A DNA stretch of 64,000 nucleotides, from assembly GCF_900119315.1 (NCBI RefSeq), contig NZ_LT827010.1, positions 5,675,001 to 5,739,000 on the forward strand, read 5' to 3'. Under the pieces are notes generated by a model that was not told where the DNA came from, did not search any database, and saw only the letters and a program-made list of their open reading frames with translations. Source of the DNA: Actinoplanes sp. SE50/110 (GTDB lineage Bacteria; Actinomycetota; Actinomycetes; Mycobacteriales; Micromonosporaceae). Position 1 is the first letter of the stretch. Every line of letters starts with the position of its first letter. The position numbers were made by a program, and so were the translations under genes. Shown here piece by piece: positions 51,307-59,650 of the stretch.

Positions 51307-52445
51307 GCCCGCCGCGGCTCGAGGACGGCCGCGACGTCGGCGACCCGCAGGACGCCGATGACATCCTCGCCTGCCGTCACCAGGTACTGCGCACCCGGGT
51401 GGGCCTGCAGCGCGCGGACCACCTGCTCACCGGTCAGCTCGACCGACAGGCTGGTCAGCGCGTCCCGGGAGCGGGCCACGCTCTCCACGCTCACCCAGGG
51501 CCGCCGGTCGACCGGCACCCGCTCGGCGGCGACCGGATCGACCAGAGCGGTGAGATTACCGCCCCCGTCGGCGACCGCGAGCACCACGTCCGGCCGCGGA
51601 TCCTCGGCGCGGCGCCGCTGCGCCTCACCCAGCGGGGTGCCGGCCGGCACCGTCAGCAGCGGCCGGGCCAGCACACCCAGATCGAGCAGCGGGAACCGCC
51701 CGGTCATCCGGCCCAGCCGGATCGACTGGCCGGCACCGTGCCACAGGGTCAGCGTGACCAGCAGCACGAACAGCATCCCGAACAGGGTGAGCAGGCCCAG
51801 CTCGAAGAGCACCAGCACGGCCACCGCGGTGCCGAACGCGATCACCCGCCCGGCCCAGCCGGCCACCACGGTCGCCCGGTTCCGGTCCTTGAGCAGCGCC
51901 CACATCCCGGCCCGCAGCGCCCGCCCGCCGTCCAGCGGCAGCCCGGGCAGCACGTTGAAGACCGCCACCAGCACGTTGCTGACCGCCAGCTGGAAGGCGA
52001 TCTGCCCGGGCACGGTGTCCTCCGGCAGCACCAGCGCCGCACCGGTGGCCACCCCGCCGAGCAGCAGCGACACCAGCGGGCCGGCCAGCGACACGGCGGC
52101 GTCGACCCGCGGGCTGGGCGCGTCGCGCTCCATCTCGGTCCACCCGCTGAGCAGCTCCAGAGTGATCCGGCGCACGCCGATGCCGTTACGCCGGGCGATC
52201 AGCGCGTGCCCCAGCTCATGCAGCAGCACCGAACCCAGCAGACAGGCCACAAAACCCAGGCCGATGAGGTACGCCCAGGGCTGTGCGAGCCCGAGCTCGT
52301 CGCGCGCGTAATTGCCGTAAACCACCGTGACCAGCAGCGCCAGCAGTAGCATCGAGCCGTTCGCGTGCACCGGGATGCCCAGCACCCGGCCCACCGGCCG
52401 CCCACCGGGCGCCGCCGGTGGCCTGCGCGTCGCGCTGTCTCCCAT
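51294..52445 (-). CDS. M50 site-2 protease with C-terminal CBS domains (Rip3-like)
   Basis: 383 residues. Zinc-binding HELGH at 76-80 inside the second membrane helix, and the third ligand in NVLPGLPLDGGRALRAG (about 183). Around six membrane helices are predicted. The cytoplasmic C-terminal third (from about 255) is a CBS pair: VPAGTPLGEAQRRRAEDPRP and SVELTGEQVVRALQAHPGAQ. Such proteases cut membrane-bound regulators, and CBS domains may bind nucleotides. The ATG at 52445 has TAGCAT seven bases upstream. Divergent from the RecB-like gene, 101 bp apart. Confidence 0.9.
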   Translation of the reverse strand: MGDSATRRPPAAPGGRPVGRVLGIPVHANGSMLLLALLVTVVYGNYARDELGLAQPWAYLIGLGFVACLLGSVLLHELGHALIARRNGIGVRRITLELLSGWTEMERDAPSPRVDAAVSLAGPLVSLLLGGVATGAALVLPEDTVPGQIAFQLAVSNVLVAVFNVLPGLPLDGGRALRAGMWALLKDRNRATVVAGWAGRVIAFGTAVAVLVLFELGLLTLFGMLFVLLVTLTLWHGAGQSIRLGRMTGRFPLLDLGVLARPLLTVPAGTPLGEAQRRRAEDPRPDVVLAVADGGGNLTALVDPVAAERVPVDRRPWVSVESVARSRDALTSLSVELTGEQVVRALQAHPGAQYLVTAGEDVIGVLRVADVAAVLEPRRAQRT

Positions 52446-52452
52446 CCGGTTG

Positions 52453-52458
52453 ATGCTA
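52453..52458 (-). promoter_or_regulatory. Leaderless-type -10 box (TAGCAT) of M50 gene
   Basis: Seven bases before the ATG at 52445 on the minus strand, no ribosome site. Confidence 0.5.
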
Positions 52459-52533
52459 CGGACCCGCCGGCCCTCGCGTGGATCTTGATAGCCGGGGACG
52501 GGTGTCCCCGGCGTTTTCGTCGTACCCCTGCCC

Positions 52534-52539
52534 TAGCCT
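52534..52539 (+). promoter_or_regulatory. Leaderless-type -10 box (TAGCCT) of RecB-like gene
   Basis: Seven bases before the ATG at 52547. Confidence 0.5.
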
Positions 52540-52546
52540 GGCTGGC

Positions 52547-53752
52547 ATGACGGCGTTCTCTCCCCCGCAGCCCCGCCCCGGTGCGCCGGCGCCCGCGTCC
52601 CCCGCCACGTCCGCCGGGCGCCCCGGCCTGGACGACCGGCCGGCCGGGCCGTCACTGTCGCCGTCGCGGGCCGCCGACTTCAAGACCTGCCCGCTGCTGT
52701 TCCGCTTCCGCACCATCGACAAGCTGCCCGAGCAGCCCTCCGCCGACCAGGTGCGGGGCACCCTGGTGCACGCGGTGCTGGAGCGGTTGTTCGACCTGCC
52801 GGCCGCCGAGCGCACGCCGGAGGCGGCGGCCGCCCTGGTCGCCCCGGAGTGGGAGCGCCTGGTCGGCCACGAGCCCGAGCTGACCGCGCTGTTCGCCGCC
52901 GAGCCCCCGGCGCCGGCTGTGGCACACGCCACTGAGTCGCCCGCGCTCGTCCGGGATCCCGCCGCGATCGCCGCCGAGGTCGATGCCGCCGGGCAGATCG
53001 CGCTGGTCGACGCTCCGGCCGGGGCGGCCGAGGCGGCCCGGCTGGCCGCGTTCCTCTCCGGTGCCCGCGATCTGCTGGCCGGCTACTTCGCCGTCGAGGA
53101 CCCGCAGCGTCTGGAGCCCGCCGAGCGGGAGACCCTGATCTCCACCATGATCGGCGACGACGAGCTGCTGATCCGCGGCTACATCGACCGTCTGGACGTC
53201 TCCCCGGCCGGCGACCTGCGCGTCGTCGACTACAAGACCGGCGGCGCCCCGCGCGAGGCGTTCGAGGGCCGCGCCCTGTTCCAGCTGAAGTTCTACGCCC
53301 TGGTGCTGTGGCGCACCCGCGGCGTCGTCCCCCGGGTCCTGCGCCTGCTCTACCTCAAGGATGCCGAGGTCCTCGACTACAGCCCCGACGCCGGCGAGCT
53401 GGAGCGTTTCGAGCGCACCCTGATCGCCCTGTCCCACGCCGTCGAACGCGCCCGCCGCGACCAGGACTTCCGCCCCAAGCCGAGCCGGCTCTGCGGCTGG
53501 TGCAGCCACCAGGCCCGGTGCCCGGAGTTCGGCGGCACCCCACCGCCGTTCCCCACCCTGCCCGCCGCCGGCCTGCCCACCGACGCCGAGCCCGACCGCC
53601 TGGCCACCCCGGTCGGCGACGACGCCGAGCCCCACCGCCTCGCCACCCCGGTCGGCGACGACGCCGAGCCCCACCGCCTCGCCACCCCGGTCGGCGACGA
53701 CGCCGGGCCCGACCGCCTCACCACCCCCGTCCGGGACGGCCTCGTTGCCTGA
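52547..53752 (+). CDS. RecB-like PD-(D/E)XK nuclease with Fe-S cysteines
   Basis: 401 residues. The nuclease core has LSPSRAADFKTCPLLFRF, GTLVHAVLERLFDLP, LIRGYIDRLDVSPAGDLRVV and DYKTGGAPRE, the DxK active site of the RecB/Cas4/AddB family. Cysteines in KTCPLLF and CGWCSHQARC form the 4Fe-4S site that ties the domain ends together. The homologue in Mycobacterium (Rv2119) is also next to trmI. Four tandem 13-residue repeats (DDAEPHRLATPVG) make up the C-terminal tail. The ATG at 52547 is leaderless by its TAGCCT box. Confidence 0.9.
   Translation: MTAFSPPQPRPGAPAPASPATSAGRPGLDDRPAGPSLSPSRAADFKTCPLLFRFRTIDKLPEQPSADQVRGTLVHAVLERLFDLPAAERTPEAAAALVAPEWERLVGHEPELTALFAAEPPAPAVAHATESPALVRDPAAIAAEVDAAGQIALVDAPAGAAEAARLAAFLSGARDLLAGYFAVEDPQRLEPAERETLISTMIGDDELLIRGYIDRLDVSPAGDLRVVDYKTGGAPREAFEGRALFQLKFYALVLWRTRGVVPRVLRLLYLKDAEVLDYSPDAGELERFERTLIALSHAVERARRDQDFRPKPSRLCGWCSHQARCPEFGGTPPPFPTLPAAGLPTDAEPDRLATPVGDDAEPHRLATPVGDDAEPHRLATPVGDDAGPDRLTTPVRDGLVA
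53582..53737 (+). repeat. Four 39-bp in-frame repeats in the RecB-like gene
   Basis: Copies at 53582, 53621, 53660 and 53699, each 39 bp and nearly identical (second and third exact). They encode DAEPHRLATPVGD, a 13-residue unit. Copy number should vary between strains. Confidence 0.9.
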
Positions 53753-54461
53753 CCACGCACCGTCGGATGCCCGGCGGGGGCCGGGCATCCGGCCGCTGCG
53801 GCTGCTGCTGGCCGATTCGTCCGCTCTGCACCGGGCCGGCCTGCGCGCGGCGGTCGTCGCCGCGCCCGGCGACGTGGAGTTGATCGTCGCGGGGGAGGCC
53901 GGTGACGGGGCGGAGGCTCTGGAGCTGGCCCGGCGGCTGTCACCGGACGTGCTGGTGGCCGACGCCGCACTCCCCCGGCGGGGCCCGGCCGCGCTGGCCC
54001 GGGCGGTCGCGGCGGCGCGCCTGCCGGTGCGCACGCTGGTCCTGACCGAGCACGACACCGACGACGAGCTGATCGAGCTGCTCGGCGCCGGGGTGGCCGG
54101 CTACCTGTGCAAGGACGCGCCCCCGGAGGAGCTGTTCGCGGCGATCCGCGCGGTGGCCGCCGGCGGCGCGGTGATCACGCCGCGGGTGCTGGCCCGGGCG
54201 CTGCCCCGGTTCGTCGCCGCCACCACCGCGCCGGGCCCCGCGGTCACCGCCGACCTGCGGGTGCTGACCGGCCGGGAACGCGAGGTGCTGCGGCACGTGG
54301 CCCGCGGGCACACCAACGCCGAGATCGCCGAGGCGTTGCGGGTCAGCGAGACCACGGTGAAGACGCACGTCGGCCACATGCTCGGCAAGCTGCGGCTGCG
54401 CGACCGCACCCAGGCGGTCGTCCTGGCCTACGAGAGCGGCCTGGTCACACCCGGGGGATGA
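53745..54461 (+). CDS. LuxR/NarL-family response regulator with atypical receiver
   Basis: 238 residues. The receiver domain begins PLRLLLADSSALHRAGL, where the usual acidic pair is reduced to one Asp. It keeps the phospho-acceptor region DVLVADAALPRRGP and the lysine in GYLCKDAPPEE. The C-terminal helix-turn-helix is standard LuxR: LTGREREVLRHVARGHTNAE and VSETTVKTHVGHMLGKLRL. It probably works without or with weak phosphorylation. The TTG start at 53745 lies within the last codons of the nuclease gene. No partner kinase is adjacent. Its end overlaps the converging HAD gene by 17 bases. Confidence 0.85.
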   Translation: MPDHAPSDARRGPGIRPLRLLLADSSALHRAGLRAAVVAAPGDVELIVAGEAGDGAEALELARRLSPDVLVADAALPRRGPAALARAVAAARLPVRTLVLTEHDTDDELIELLGAGVAGYLCKDAPPEELFAAIRAVAAGGAVITPRVLARALPRFVAATTAPGPAVTADLRVLTGREREVLRHVARGHTNAEIAEALRVSETTVKTHVGHMLGKLRLRDRTQAVVLAYESGLVTPGG

Positions 54462-55080
54462 GCGCCGCGAGCCCGCCGAGGTCGACCTCCAGCAGGGAGG
54501 TCCGCAGGTGGACTCCGGCGATGACCGGCAGCGTGACGTCGGAGGGGACGGCGACGACCACCGCCCCGGCCGCGACCGCGCTGGTCACCCCGCTCGGCGA
54601 GTCCTCGATGACGACGCATGAGGCGATCGGCACGCCGAGGCGGGTGGCGGCGGTCAGATACGGCTCCGGGTCCGGCTTGGGACTGTCGACCTCGTCGCCG
54701 CAGACCGTCACGTCGAAGGCGCCCAGGGTGTCGAGCGCGATCTCGGCGAGACGCCGCGAGGTGGACGTGACCAGGGCGGTCGGGATGCCGGCGGCGCGCA
54801 CCGCGTGGAGCAGTTCGCGGGCGCCGGGCCGCCAGTCGAGGCCGGCGGCGAACAGCTCGGCGACCCGGTCGGTCAGCCAGGCCACGTCGGGTCCGGCGGG
54901 CCGGTCGGGCTGCCCCAGGTCGGCCCGGAAGATCGCCATGCTGACCGGCATGCTGGTGCCGACCATGGCCAGCCGGGCGCGTTCGGAGAGTTGCCCGCCG
55001 GCCCGGACGGCGAGGTCCTCCAGCGCGACGCCCCACAGTTTCTCGCTGTCGACCAGGGTGCCGTCCATGTCGAAGAGCAC
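54445..55080 (-). CDS. HAD-superfamily phosphatase (beta-phosphoglucomutase-like)
   Basis: 211 residues from the GTG at 55080. Motif I is LFDMDGTLVDSE, motif II PTALVTSTSRR, motif III lysine in SPKPDPEPYL and motif IV VVIEDSPSGVTSAVAAG, with a helical cap after motif I. It is a small-molecule phosphatase or phosphoglucomutase. The GTG falls right at the first core strand, which would leave no N-terminal residues. A CTG at 55104 adds SGTRPAA and has GGGAGG six bases upstream, so it may be the real start. It overlaps the LuxR gene end. Confidence 0.85.
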   Translation of the reverse strand: MLFDMDGTLVDSEKLWGVALEDLAVRAGGQLSERARLAMVGTSMPVSMAIFRADLGQPDRPAGPDVAWLTDRVAELFAAGLDWRPGARELLHAVRAAGIPTALVTSTSRRLAEIALDTLGAFDVTVCGDEVDSPKPDPEPYLTAATRLGVPIASCVVIEDSPSGVTSAVAAGAVVVAVPSDVTLPVIAGVHLRTSLLEVDLGGLAALIPRV

Positions 55081-55370
55081 CGCGGCCGGTCGTGTCCCGC
55101 TCAGCTGAATCCTCCCAGGTCAAAGCAGCCATTGTGACCGGCGCGGACCGGGCGGGCCGAAGGAGTGTTCCGGAGGTCACAGCTCGACGGGTGCCCCCCG
55201 CTCCAACACTCAGGGACAACCCTGAGCCTGCCTAAGTGGGCTCCCCCAGCGAAATATCAGTCCCCGGCTACGCCGTGCGGCGGACGCCGCCGCCCGGTCG
55301 CGCCGAGACACTGGGCTGGCCCGCCGGGGCGTCGTGCCCCGGCGGGTCCACGATCAGGGGGAGACGAACG

Positions 55371-56138
55371 GTGACTGGGACGTTGGCCGGCGAGCCGGTG
55401 GCGGCGCGCGCGGAGCAGGTCTGGAAGGTCTACGGCAGCGGCGAGGCGCGGGTCACCGCGCTGCGCGGGGTGAGCGCCGAGTTCGGCCGGGCCCGGTTCA
55501 CGGCGATCATGGGCCCGTCGGGCAGCGGCAAGTCGACGTTGATGCACTGCCTGGCCGGCCTGGACACGGTCGACGAGGGCACCGTCCACGTCGGCGGCAC
55601 GGAGATCAGCAAGCTCGGCGACAAGGCGCTGACCCGGCTGCGCCGGGACCGGATCGGGTTCATCTTCCAGCAGTTCAACCTGCTGCCGACGCTGAGCGCG
55701 GCGGAGAACATCCGGCTGCCGCTGGACATCGCCGGGCGCAAGCCGGACCCGCGGTGGTGGGACGTCGTGATCGACACGGTCGGCCTGCGGGACCGGCTCG
55801 GCCACCGCCCCAGCCAGCTCTCCGGCGGCCAGCAGCAGCGGGTCGCCTGCGCCCGGGCGCTGATGGGCCGCCCCGACGTGATCTTCGCGGACGAGCCGAC
55901 CGGCAATCTCGACTCGCGCTCCGGCGCCGAGGTCCTGGCCTTCCTGCGCGCCTCGGTGCGCGAGCACGGTCAGACGATCGTCATGGTCACCCACGACCCG
56001 GTCGCCGCCGCCTATGCCGACCGGGTGGTCTTCCTGGCCGACGGCGCGATCGTGGACGAGCTGACCGACCCGACCGCCGAGACGGTGCTGGACACCATGA
56101 AGCGGCTCGACAAGCACGGCGACCCGGTGATGCTCTGA
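55371..56138 (+). CDS. ABC transporter ATP-binding protein (MacB/LolD type)
   Basis: 255 residues. Walker A MGPSGSGKSTLMHCLAGLD, Q-loop FIFQQFNLLP, signature LSGGQQQRVACARALMGRP, Walker B VIFADEPTGNLDSRS and switch His in VMVTHDP. The GTNLDS-type sequence and length belong to the MacB/LolD/FtsE group that serves FtsX-like permeases. The GTG at 55371 has GGGGGAG seven bases upstream; the frame above is untranslated leader. It shares one base with the permease ATG (TGATG), so the two are coupled. Confidence 0.95.
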   Translation: MTGTLAGEPVAARAEQVWKVYGSGEARVTALRGVSAEFGRARFTAIMGPSGSGKSTLMHCLAGLDTVDEGTVHVGGTEISKLGDKALTRLRRDRIGFIFQQFNLLPTLSAAENIRLPLDIAGRKPDPRWWDVVIDTVGLRDRLGHRPSQLSGGQQQRVACARALMGRPDVIFADEPTGNLDSRSGAEVLAFLRASVREHGQTIVMVTHDPVAAAYADRVVFLADGAIVDELTDPTAETVLDTMKRLDKHGDPVML

Positions 56139-58672
56139 TGCTGCGCGCCACGCTGAAGAGCCTGCTCGCCCGCAAGCTACGGCTGATCCTTTCCGGCCTG
56201 GCCGTGGTGCTGGGCGTGATGTTCGTGTCCGGGTCGTTCGTGGTCACCGACACCCTCGACCGCACCTTCGACGCCATCTTCGCCGACGCGTTCGCGGCCA
56301 CCGACGTGTCGGTCAGCGCGAAGCCCAGGGTCGAGGTCGCCCGGATGGAGGGCGAGCAGGTCGCGGCGCCGCTCCCGGCCGCGACGGTCGACCGGATCAG
56401 AACGATGGCGGGGGTACGCTCGGCGACCGGCCGCGTCGACGCCGACGGCGCCCGGGTGATCGGCGGCGACGGCAAGGTGGTCACCTCGTCCGGCCCGCCG
56501 CGTCTGGGCGAGAACTGGACCGGCACCGACGCCACGATGGAGCTGCGCGGCGGCCGTGGCCCGCAGGCCGACGACGAGATCGCGGTCAACGCCACCACCG
56601 CGAAACTGGCCGGGCTCCGACTCGGCGACCGGGTCGGCGTGCTCACCCTGGCCCCGAAGAAGCAGTTCACCCTGGTCGGCATCTGGGGTTACACCGGCAA
56701 CCGGGACAGCGTCGGCGGGGCGCAGGAGGTCGCCTTCACCACCCCGGTCGCCCAGCGGCTGATGGTCGGTCAGGCCGGCGCGTTCACCTCGGTGACCGTC
56801 CAGGCCGCCGACGGGGTCACCCCGGACGCGCTGCGGGACCGGGTGGCCGCCGCGCTGGGCGACGGCTATCAGGTGAAGACCGGTCGGCAACTGGCCGACG
56901 AGAGCGCGTCGAGCATCAAGGAGGGGCTGAAGTTCTTCAACCGGATCCTGCTCGGCTTCGCCGGGGTGGCGCTGTTCGTCGGGATCTTCCTGATCCTCAA
57001 CACCTTCTCGATCATCGTGGCGCAGCGCACCCGGGAGCTCGCCCTGCTGCGGGCGATGGGCGCCAGCCGCCGCCAGGTGATCGGCTCGGTGCTGATCGAA
57101 GCCGTCATGATCGGCCTGATCGCCTCGATCCTCGGCCTGGCCGCCGGCGTCGGCGTGGGCGCCGCGCTGGCCGGCCTGTTCGGCAGGTTCGCCGACATGA
57201 CGCTCGCCGCGATCGGGGTGCCGCTGTCCGCGGTGCTCAGCGCGTTCACCGTCGGCCTGCTGGTCACCGTGGTGGCCGCGGTGCTGCCCGCGCTGCGTGC
57301 CTCGCGGATCGCCCCGGTCGCCGCGATGCACCAGGTCAGCATCCCGGACCGGCCACTGACCCGGATCAGCGTCTTCGGCGGCGTGGTGCTCTCGGCCGGC
57401 GCGGCGATGCTGGGCACCGGCCTGTTCGTCAGCACCAGCGCGCCGGTGACGCTGTGGCTGATCCTCGGCGGCGTGCTGGTCTCGTTCATCGGGGTTGCGC
57501 TGCTCACTCCGCTGCTCAGCAGGCCGGTGATCAGTGTGCTCGGCCGGATCTTCGCCTGGTCGGTGCCGGGCCGGCTGGGCCGGCTCAACTCGGGACGCAA
57601 CCCGCGCCGCACGGCGATCACCGCGGCCGCGCTGATGGTGGGAATCGCCCTGGTCACCGGCGTCACGGTGGTCATGGACTCGGCGAAGAGCAGTCTGCGG
57701 GCCGAGGCGGCCACGGTCCTCAAGGCACAGATCATGATCAGCGGTGACCAGTCCGGGTCCCGGCCACCGACGTACGATCAATCCGTTCTGCAGAAGATCA
57801 CGGCGATCGGCGGGGTGCGGGCGGCCGCCGGCCTCTGGAACGACGTGGCGTCGGTCGACGGCAAGCGGCAGTACGTTGCCGGCACCACCGATCTGAGCCG
57901 GCTCGCCCAGGCCTACGGCACGACGGCCACCGCGCTGGCCGACGACCAGATCGCGGTCAGCCGGTCGACCGCGACCGACGAGCACTGGCCGACCGGGCAG
58001 CGGGTGACCATCCAGAACTCGCGGGGCGACCCGCACACCTACACCGTCACCCGGATCTTCGCCGACGACACGCTGCCCGGCTCCATCATCCTGCCCGGGT
58101 CCCGGCTCGCCGACTTCGGCATCACCCAGCCGGTGGTCGGCTTCGTCCGGCTCGACGACGGGGTCGCCGTCTCGTCGGTGCTGCCGCAGGTCAAGCAGCT
58201 GCTCGCGGACAGCCCCGAGGTGTCGGCGACCGACGCGGCGACCTTCGTCGACGGCCAGGCCGCCCAGTTCGACCAGATCATCACGATGATCCAGATTCTG
58301 CTCGGACTGGCCATCCTGATCGCCGTCCTCGGCGTGGTCAACACCCTCGCCCTGTCCGTGCTGGAACGCACCCGCGAACTCGGCCTGCTGCGCGCGGTCG
58401 GGCTGGGCCGGGCGCAAACCATGCGGATGATCACCGTGGAGGCGGTGGTGATCTCGGTCTTCGGCGCGCTGCTCGGCGTCGCGGTCGGCGCCGGGATGGG
58501 CTCGGCGGTGGCCCGCGCCCTCCGGGACGACGGGATCACCACGATCGTGCTGCCCTGGGGCCGGATGGGCACCTACCTGGTGCTGGCCGCCCTGGTCGGG
58601 GTGATCGCGGCGGTAGTGCCGGCGATCCGCGCCGCCCGCCTCAACGTCCTCGGGGCGATCGCCCACGACTGA
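56138..58672 (+). CDS. ABC transporter permease, two FtsX-like domains (MacB_PCD type)
   Basis: 844 residues. First membrane helix at residues 16-38 (LILSGLAVVLGVMFVSGSFV), then an extracellular MacB-type domain. A three-helix FtsX block (ILLGFAGVALFVGIFLILNT, with the conserved QRTRELALLRAMGASRRQV) is followed by a central pair of helices. A second extracellular domain and a second FtsX block follow (LLGLAILIAVLGVVNTLAL, ERTRELGLLRAVGLGRAQT). Such full-length permeases export lipoproteins, peptides or antibiotics by a mechanotransmission cycle. No accessory gene shows the substrate. Ends 8 bases before a hairpin. Confidence 0.93.
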   Translation: MLRATLKSLLARKLRLILSGLAVVLGVMFVSGSFVVTDTLDRTFDAIFADAFAATDVSVSAKPRVEVARMEGEQVAAPLPAATVDRIRTMAGVRSATGRVDADGARVIGGDGKVVTSSGPPRLGENWTGTDATMELRGGRGPQADDEIAVNATTAKLAGLRLGDRVGVLTLAPKKQFTLVGIWGYTGNRDSVGGAQEVAFTTPVAQRLMVGQAGAFTSVTVQAADGVTPDALRDRVAAALGDGYQVKTGRQLADESASSIKEGLKFFNRILLGFAGVALFVGIFLILNTFSIIVAQRTRELALLRAMGASRRQVIGSVLIEAVMIGLIASILGLAAGVGVGAALAGLFGRFADMTLAAIGVPLSAVLSAFTVGLLVTVVAAVLPALRASRIAPVAAMHQVSIPDRPLTRISVFGGVVLSAGAAMLGTGLFVSTSAPVTLWLILGGVLVSFIGVALLTPLLSRPVISVLGRIFAWSVPGRLGRLNSGRNPRRTAITAAALMVGIALVTGVTVVMDSAKSSLRAEAATVLKAQIMISGDQSGSRPPTYDQSVLQKITAIGGVRAAAGLWNDVASVDGKRQYVAGTTDLSRLAQAYGTTATALADDQIAVSRSTATDEHWPTGQRVTIQNSRGDPHTYTVTRIFADDTLPGSIILPGSRLADFGITQPVVGFVRLDDGVAVSSVLPQVKQLLADSPEVSATDAATFVDGQAAQFDQIITMIQILLGLAILIAVLGVVNTLALSVLERTRELGLLRAVGLGRAQTMRMITVEAVVISVFGALLGVAVGAGMGSAVARALRDDGITTIVLPWGRMGTYLVLAALVGVIAAVVPAIRAARLNVLGAIAHD

Positions 58673-58679
58673 CGCCCAC

Positions 58680-58710
58680 GGCGCGCGCCACAGCCGATGC
58701 GGCGCGCGCC
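58680..58710 (+). terminator. Hairpin terminator of the ABC operon
   Basis: GGCGCGCGCC twice, as perfect self-complementary 10-bp arms with an 11-base loop, starting eight bases after the permease stop. Confidence 0.7.
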
Positions 58711-58785
58711 GCCGACGTACCGCCACCTCGATCGCCACCCGGGCAACCTGCCGGCACCTCGATCGCGCGCCGCCGACGTACCGCC
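58704..58785. repeat. 21-bp direct repeat pair
   Basis: Two exact 21-bp copies at 58704-58724 and 58765-58785, containing GCCGCCGACGTACCGCC. The intervening spacer also repeats ACCTCGATCGC twice. It lies in the 153-bp gap before the SRPBCC gene. Confidence 0.7.
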
Positions 58786-58825
58786 GCGGCGATCGCAGGC
58801 CGGCGGCGGACGCCGCGGCAGCGCT

Positions 58826-59266
58826 TCAGGCCAGGATCTTGTCGAGCTTGGTGAAGCTGGAGCCCCAGCCCTCGCGGGCGCCGGTCTCCATCGCCGCCGG
58901 GAACGGGCTCTGGGTCAGCACCAGCCGGGTCCGGCCGCCCTCCTCGTCGAAGAACTCCAGACGCAGGGTCAGCTTCTCCGCGCCGAAGGCCGGGATGTGG
59001 CTGACGTCCTCCTCGCCGACCAGCAGCTCGTTCTCCACCACCTCGACGAAGGTCGCGTTCACCGCCGAGGACGTCGCCGGGTCGGCGTCGTTGACCATGG
59101 TGAAGGCCTGCCGTCCGCCCGGACGGGCGTCGATCTCGACCGTGTCGCGCGGCACCGACCAGCCGACCGGGCCGAACCACGCGGCCACCTGATCGGGGTC
59201 CACGAAGGCACGGTAGACGAGGTCCCGGGGTGCGTCGAAGATCCGGGTGATCACGAGGTCGGTCAT
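58826..59266 (-). CDS. SRPBCC/AHSA1-domain protein
   Basis: 146 residues. It opens MTDLVITRIFDAPRDLVYRA and has FVDPDQVAAWFGPVGWSVPR, ARPGGRQAFTMVNDADP and a final GAREGWGSSFTKLDKILA, the START-like hydrophobic-pocket fold known from Aha1 and polyketide-type proteins. The ligand is unknown. The ATG at 59266 has GGAGGAG upstream and overlaps the ArsR stop (ATGA). ArsR plus AHSA1 pairs are common in actinobacteria, with the regulator controlling the pair. Confidence 0.9.
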   Translation of the reverse strand: MTDLVITRIFDAPRDLVYRAFVDPDQVAAWFGPVGWSVPRDTVEIDARPGGRQAFTMVNDADPATSSAVNATFVEVVENELLVGEEDVSHIPAFGAEKLTLRLEFFDEEGGRTRLVLTQSPFPAAMETGAREGWGSSFTKLDKILA

Positions 59267-59592
59267 GGCTTCTCCTCCTGCAGGCGCTTGAGATGGGCGT
59301 CGAGGCGCGCGAAATTCTCGTCCCAGAACCGGCGATACCGCTCCATCCAGGCTGTCGCCTCGCGCAGCGGCGCCGCCTCCAGCCGGCTGGAGCGCCACTG
59401 CGCCGAGCGGCTGCGCGAGATGAGACCGGCGGTCTCCAGCACCTTCAGATGCCGGGAGATCGCCGGGAGGCTGATGTCGAACGGCTCGGCGAGCTCGGTC
59501 ACGGTCGCCTCACCCTCGGCGAGCCGGGCCAGGATCGCCCGCCGCGTCGGATCGGCCAGGGCCGCGAAGATCACGCTGAGCCGGTCGGTCAC
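59263..59592 (-). CDS. ArsR-family transcriptional regulator
   Basis: 109 residues from a GTG at 59592. The winged helix is typical: IFAALADPTRRAILARLAEG, ATVTELAEPFDISLPAISRH and LKVLETAGLISRSRSAQWR. No cysteine is present, so it is not a thiol- or metal-type sensor of the usual kind. A basic C-terminal helix (WMERYRRFWDENFARLDAHL) probably mediates dimers. It begins exactly at the edge of a nested palindrome that should be its operator, and represses itself and the SRPBCC gene. Confidence 0.9.
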   Translation of the reverse strand: MTDRLSVIFAALADPTRRAILARLAEGEATVTELAEPFDISLPAISRHLKVLETAGLISRSRSAQWRSSRLEAAPLREATAWMERYRRFWDENFARLDAHLKRLQEEKP

Positions 59593-59625
59593 TTAACCCC
59601 CCTGTTAATTAACGGAGTGGTTAAG
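59592..59625. promoter_or_regulatory. Nested palindromic operator of the ArsR gene
   Basis: CTTAACC (59592-59598), GTTAATTAAC (59604-59613) and GGTTAAG (59619-59625) share one axis at 59608/59609. All three parts are perfectly symmetric, with 5-base gaps. It overlaps the ArsR start codon and is one of the few AT-rich spots in the window. Confidence 0.7.
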
Positions 59626-59650
59626 AACGTAGCGCGCGGCGCACCGTCCG

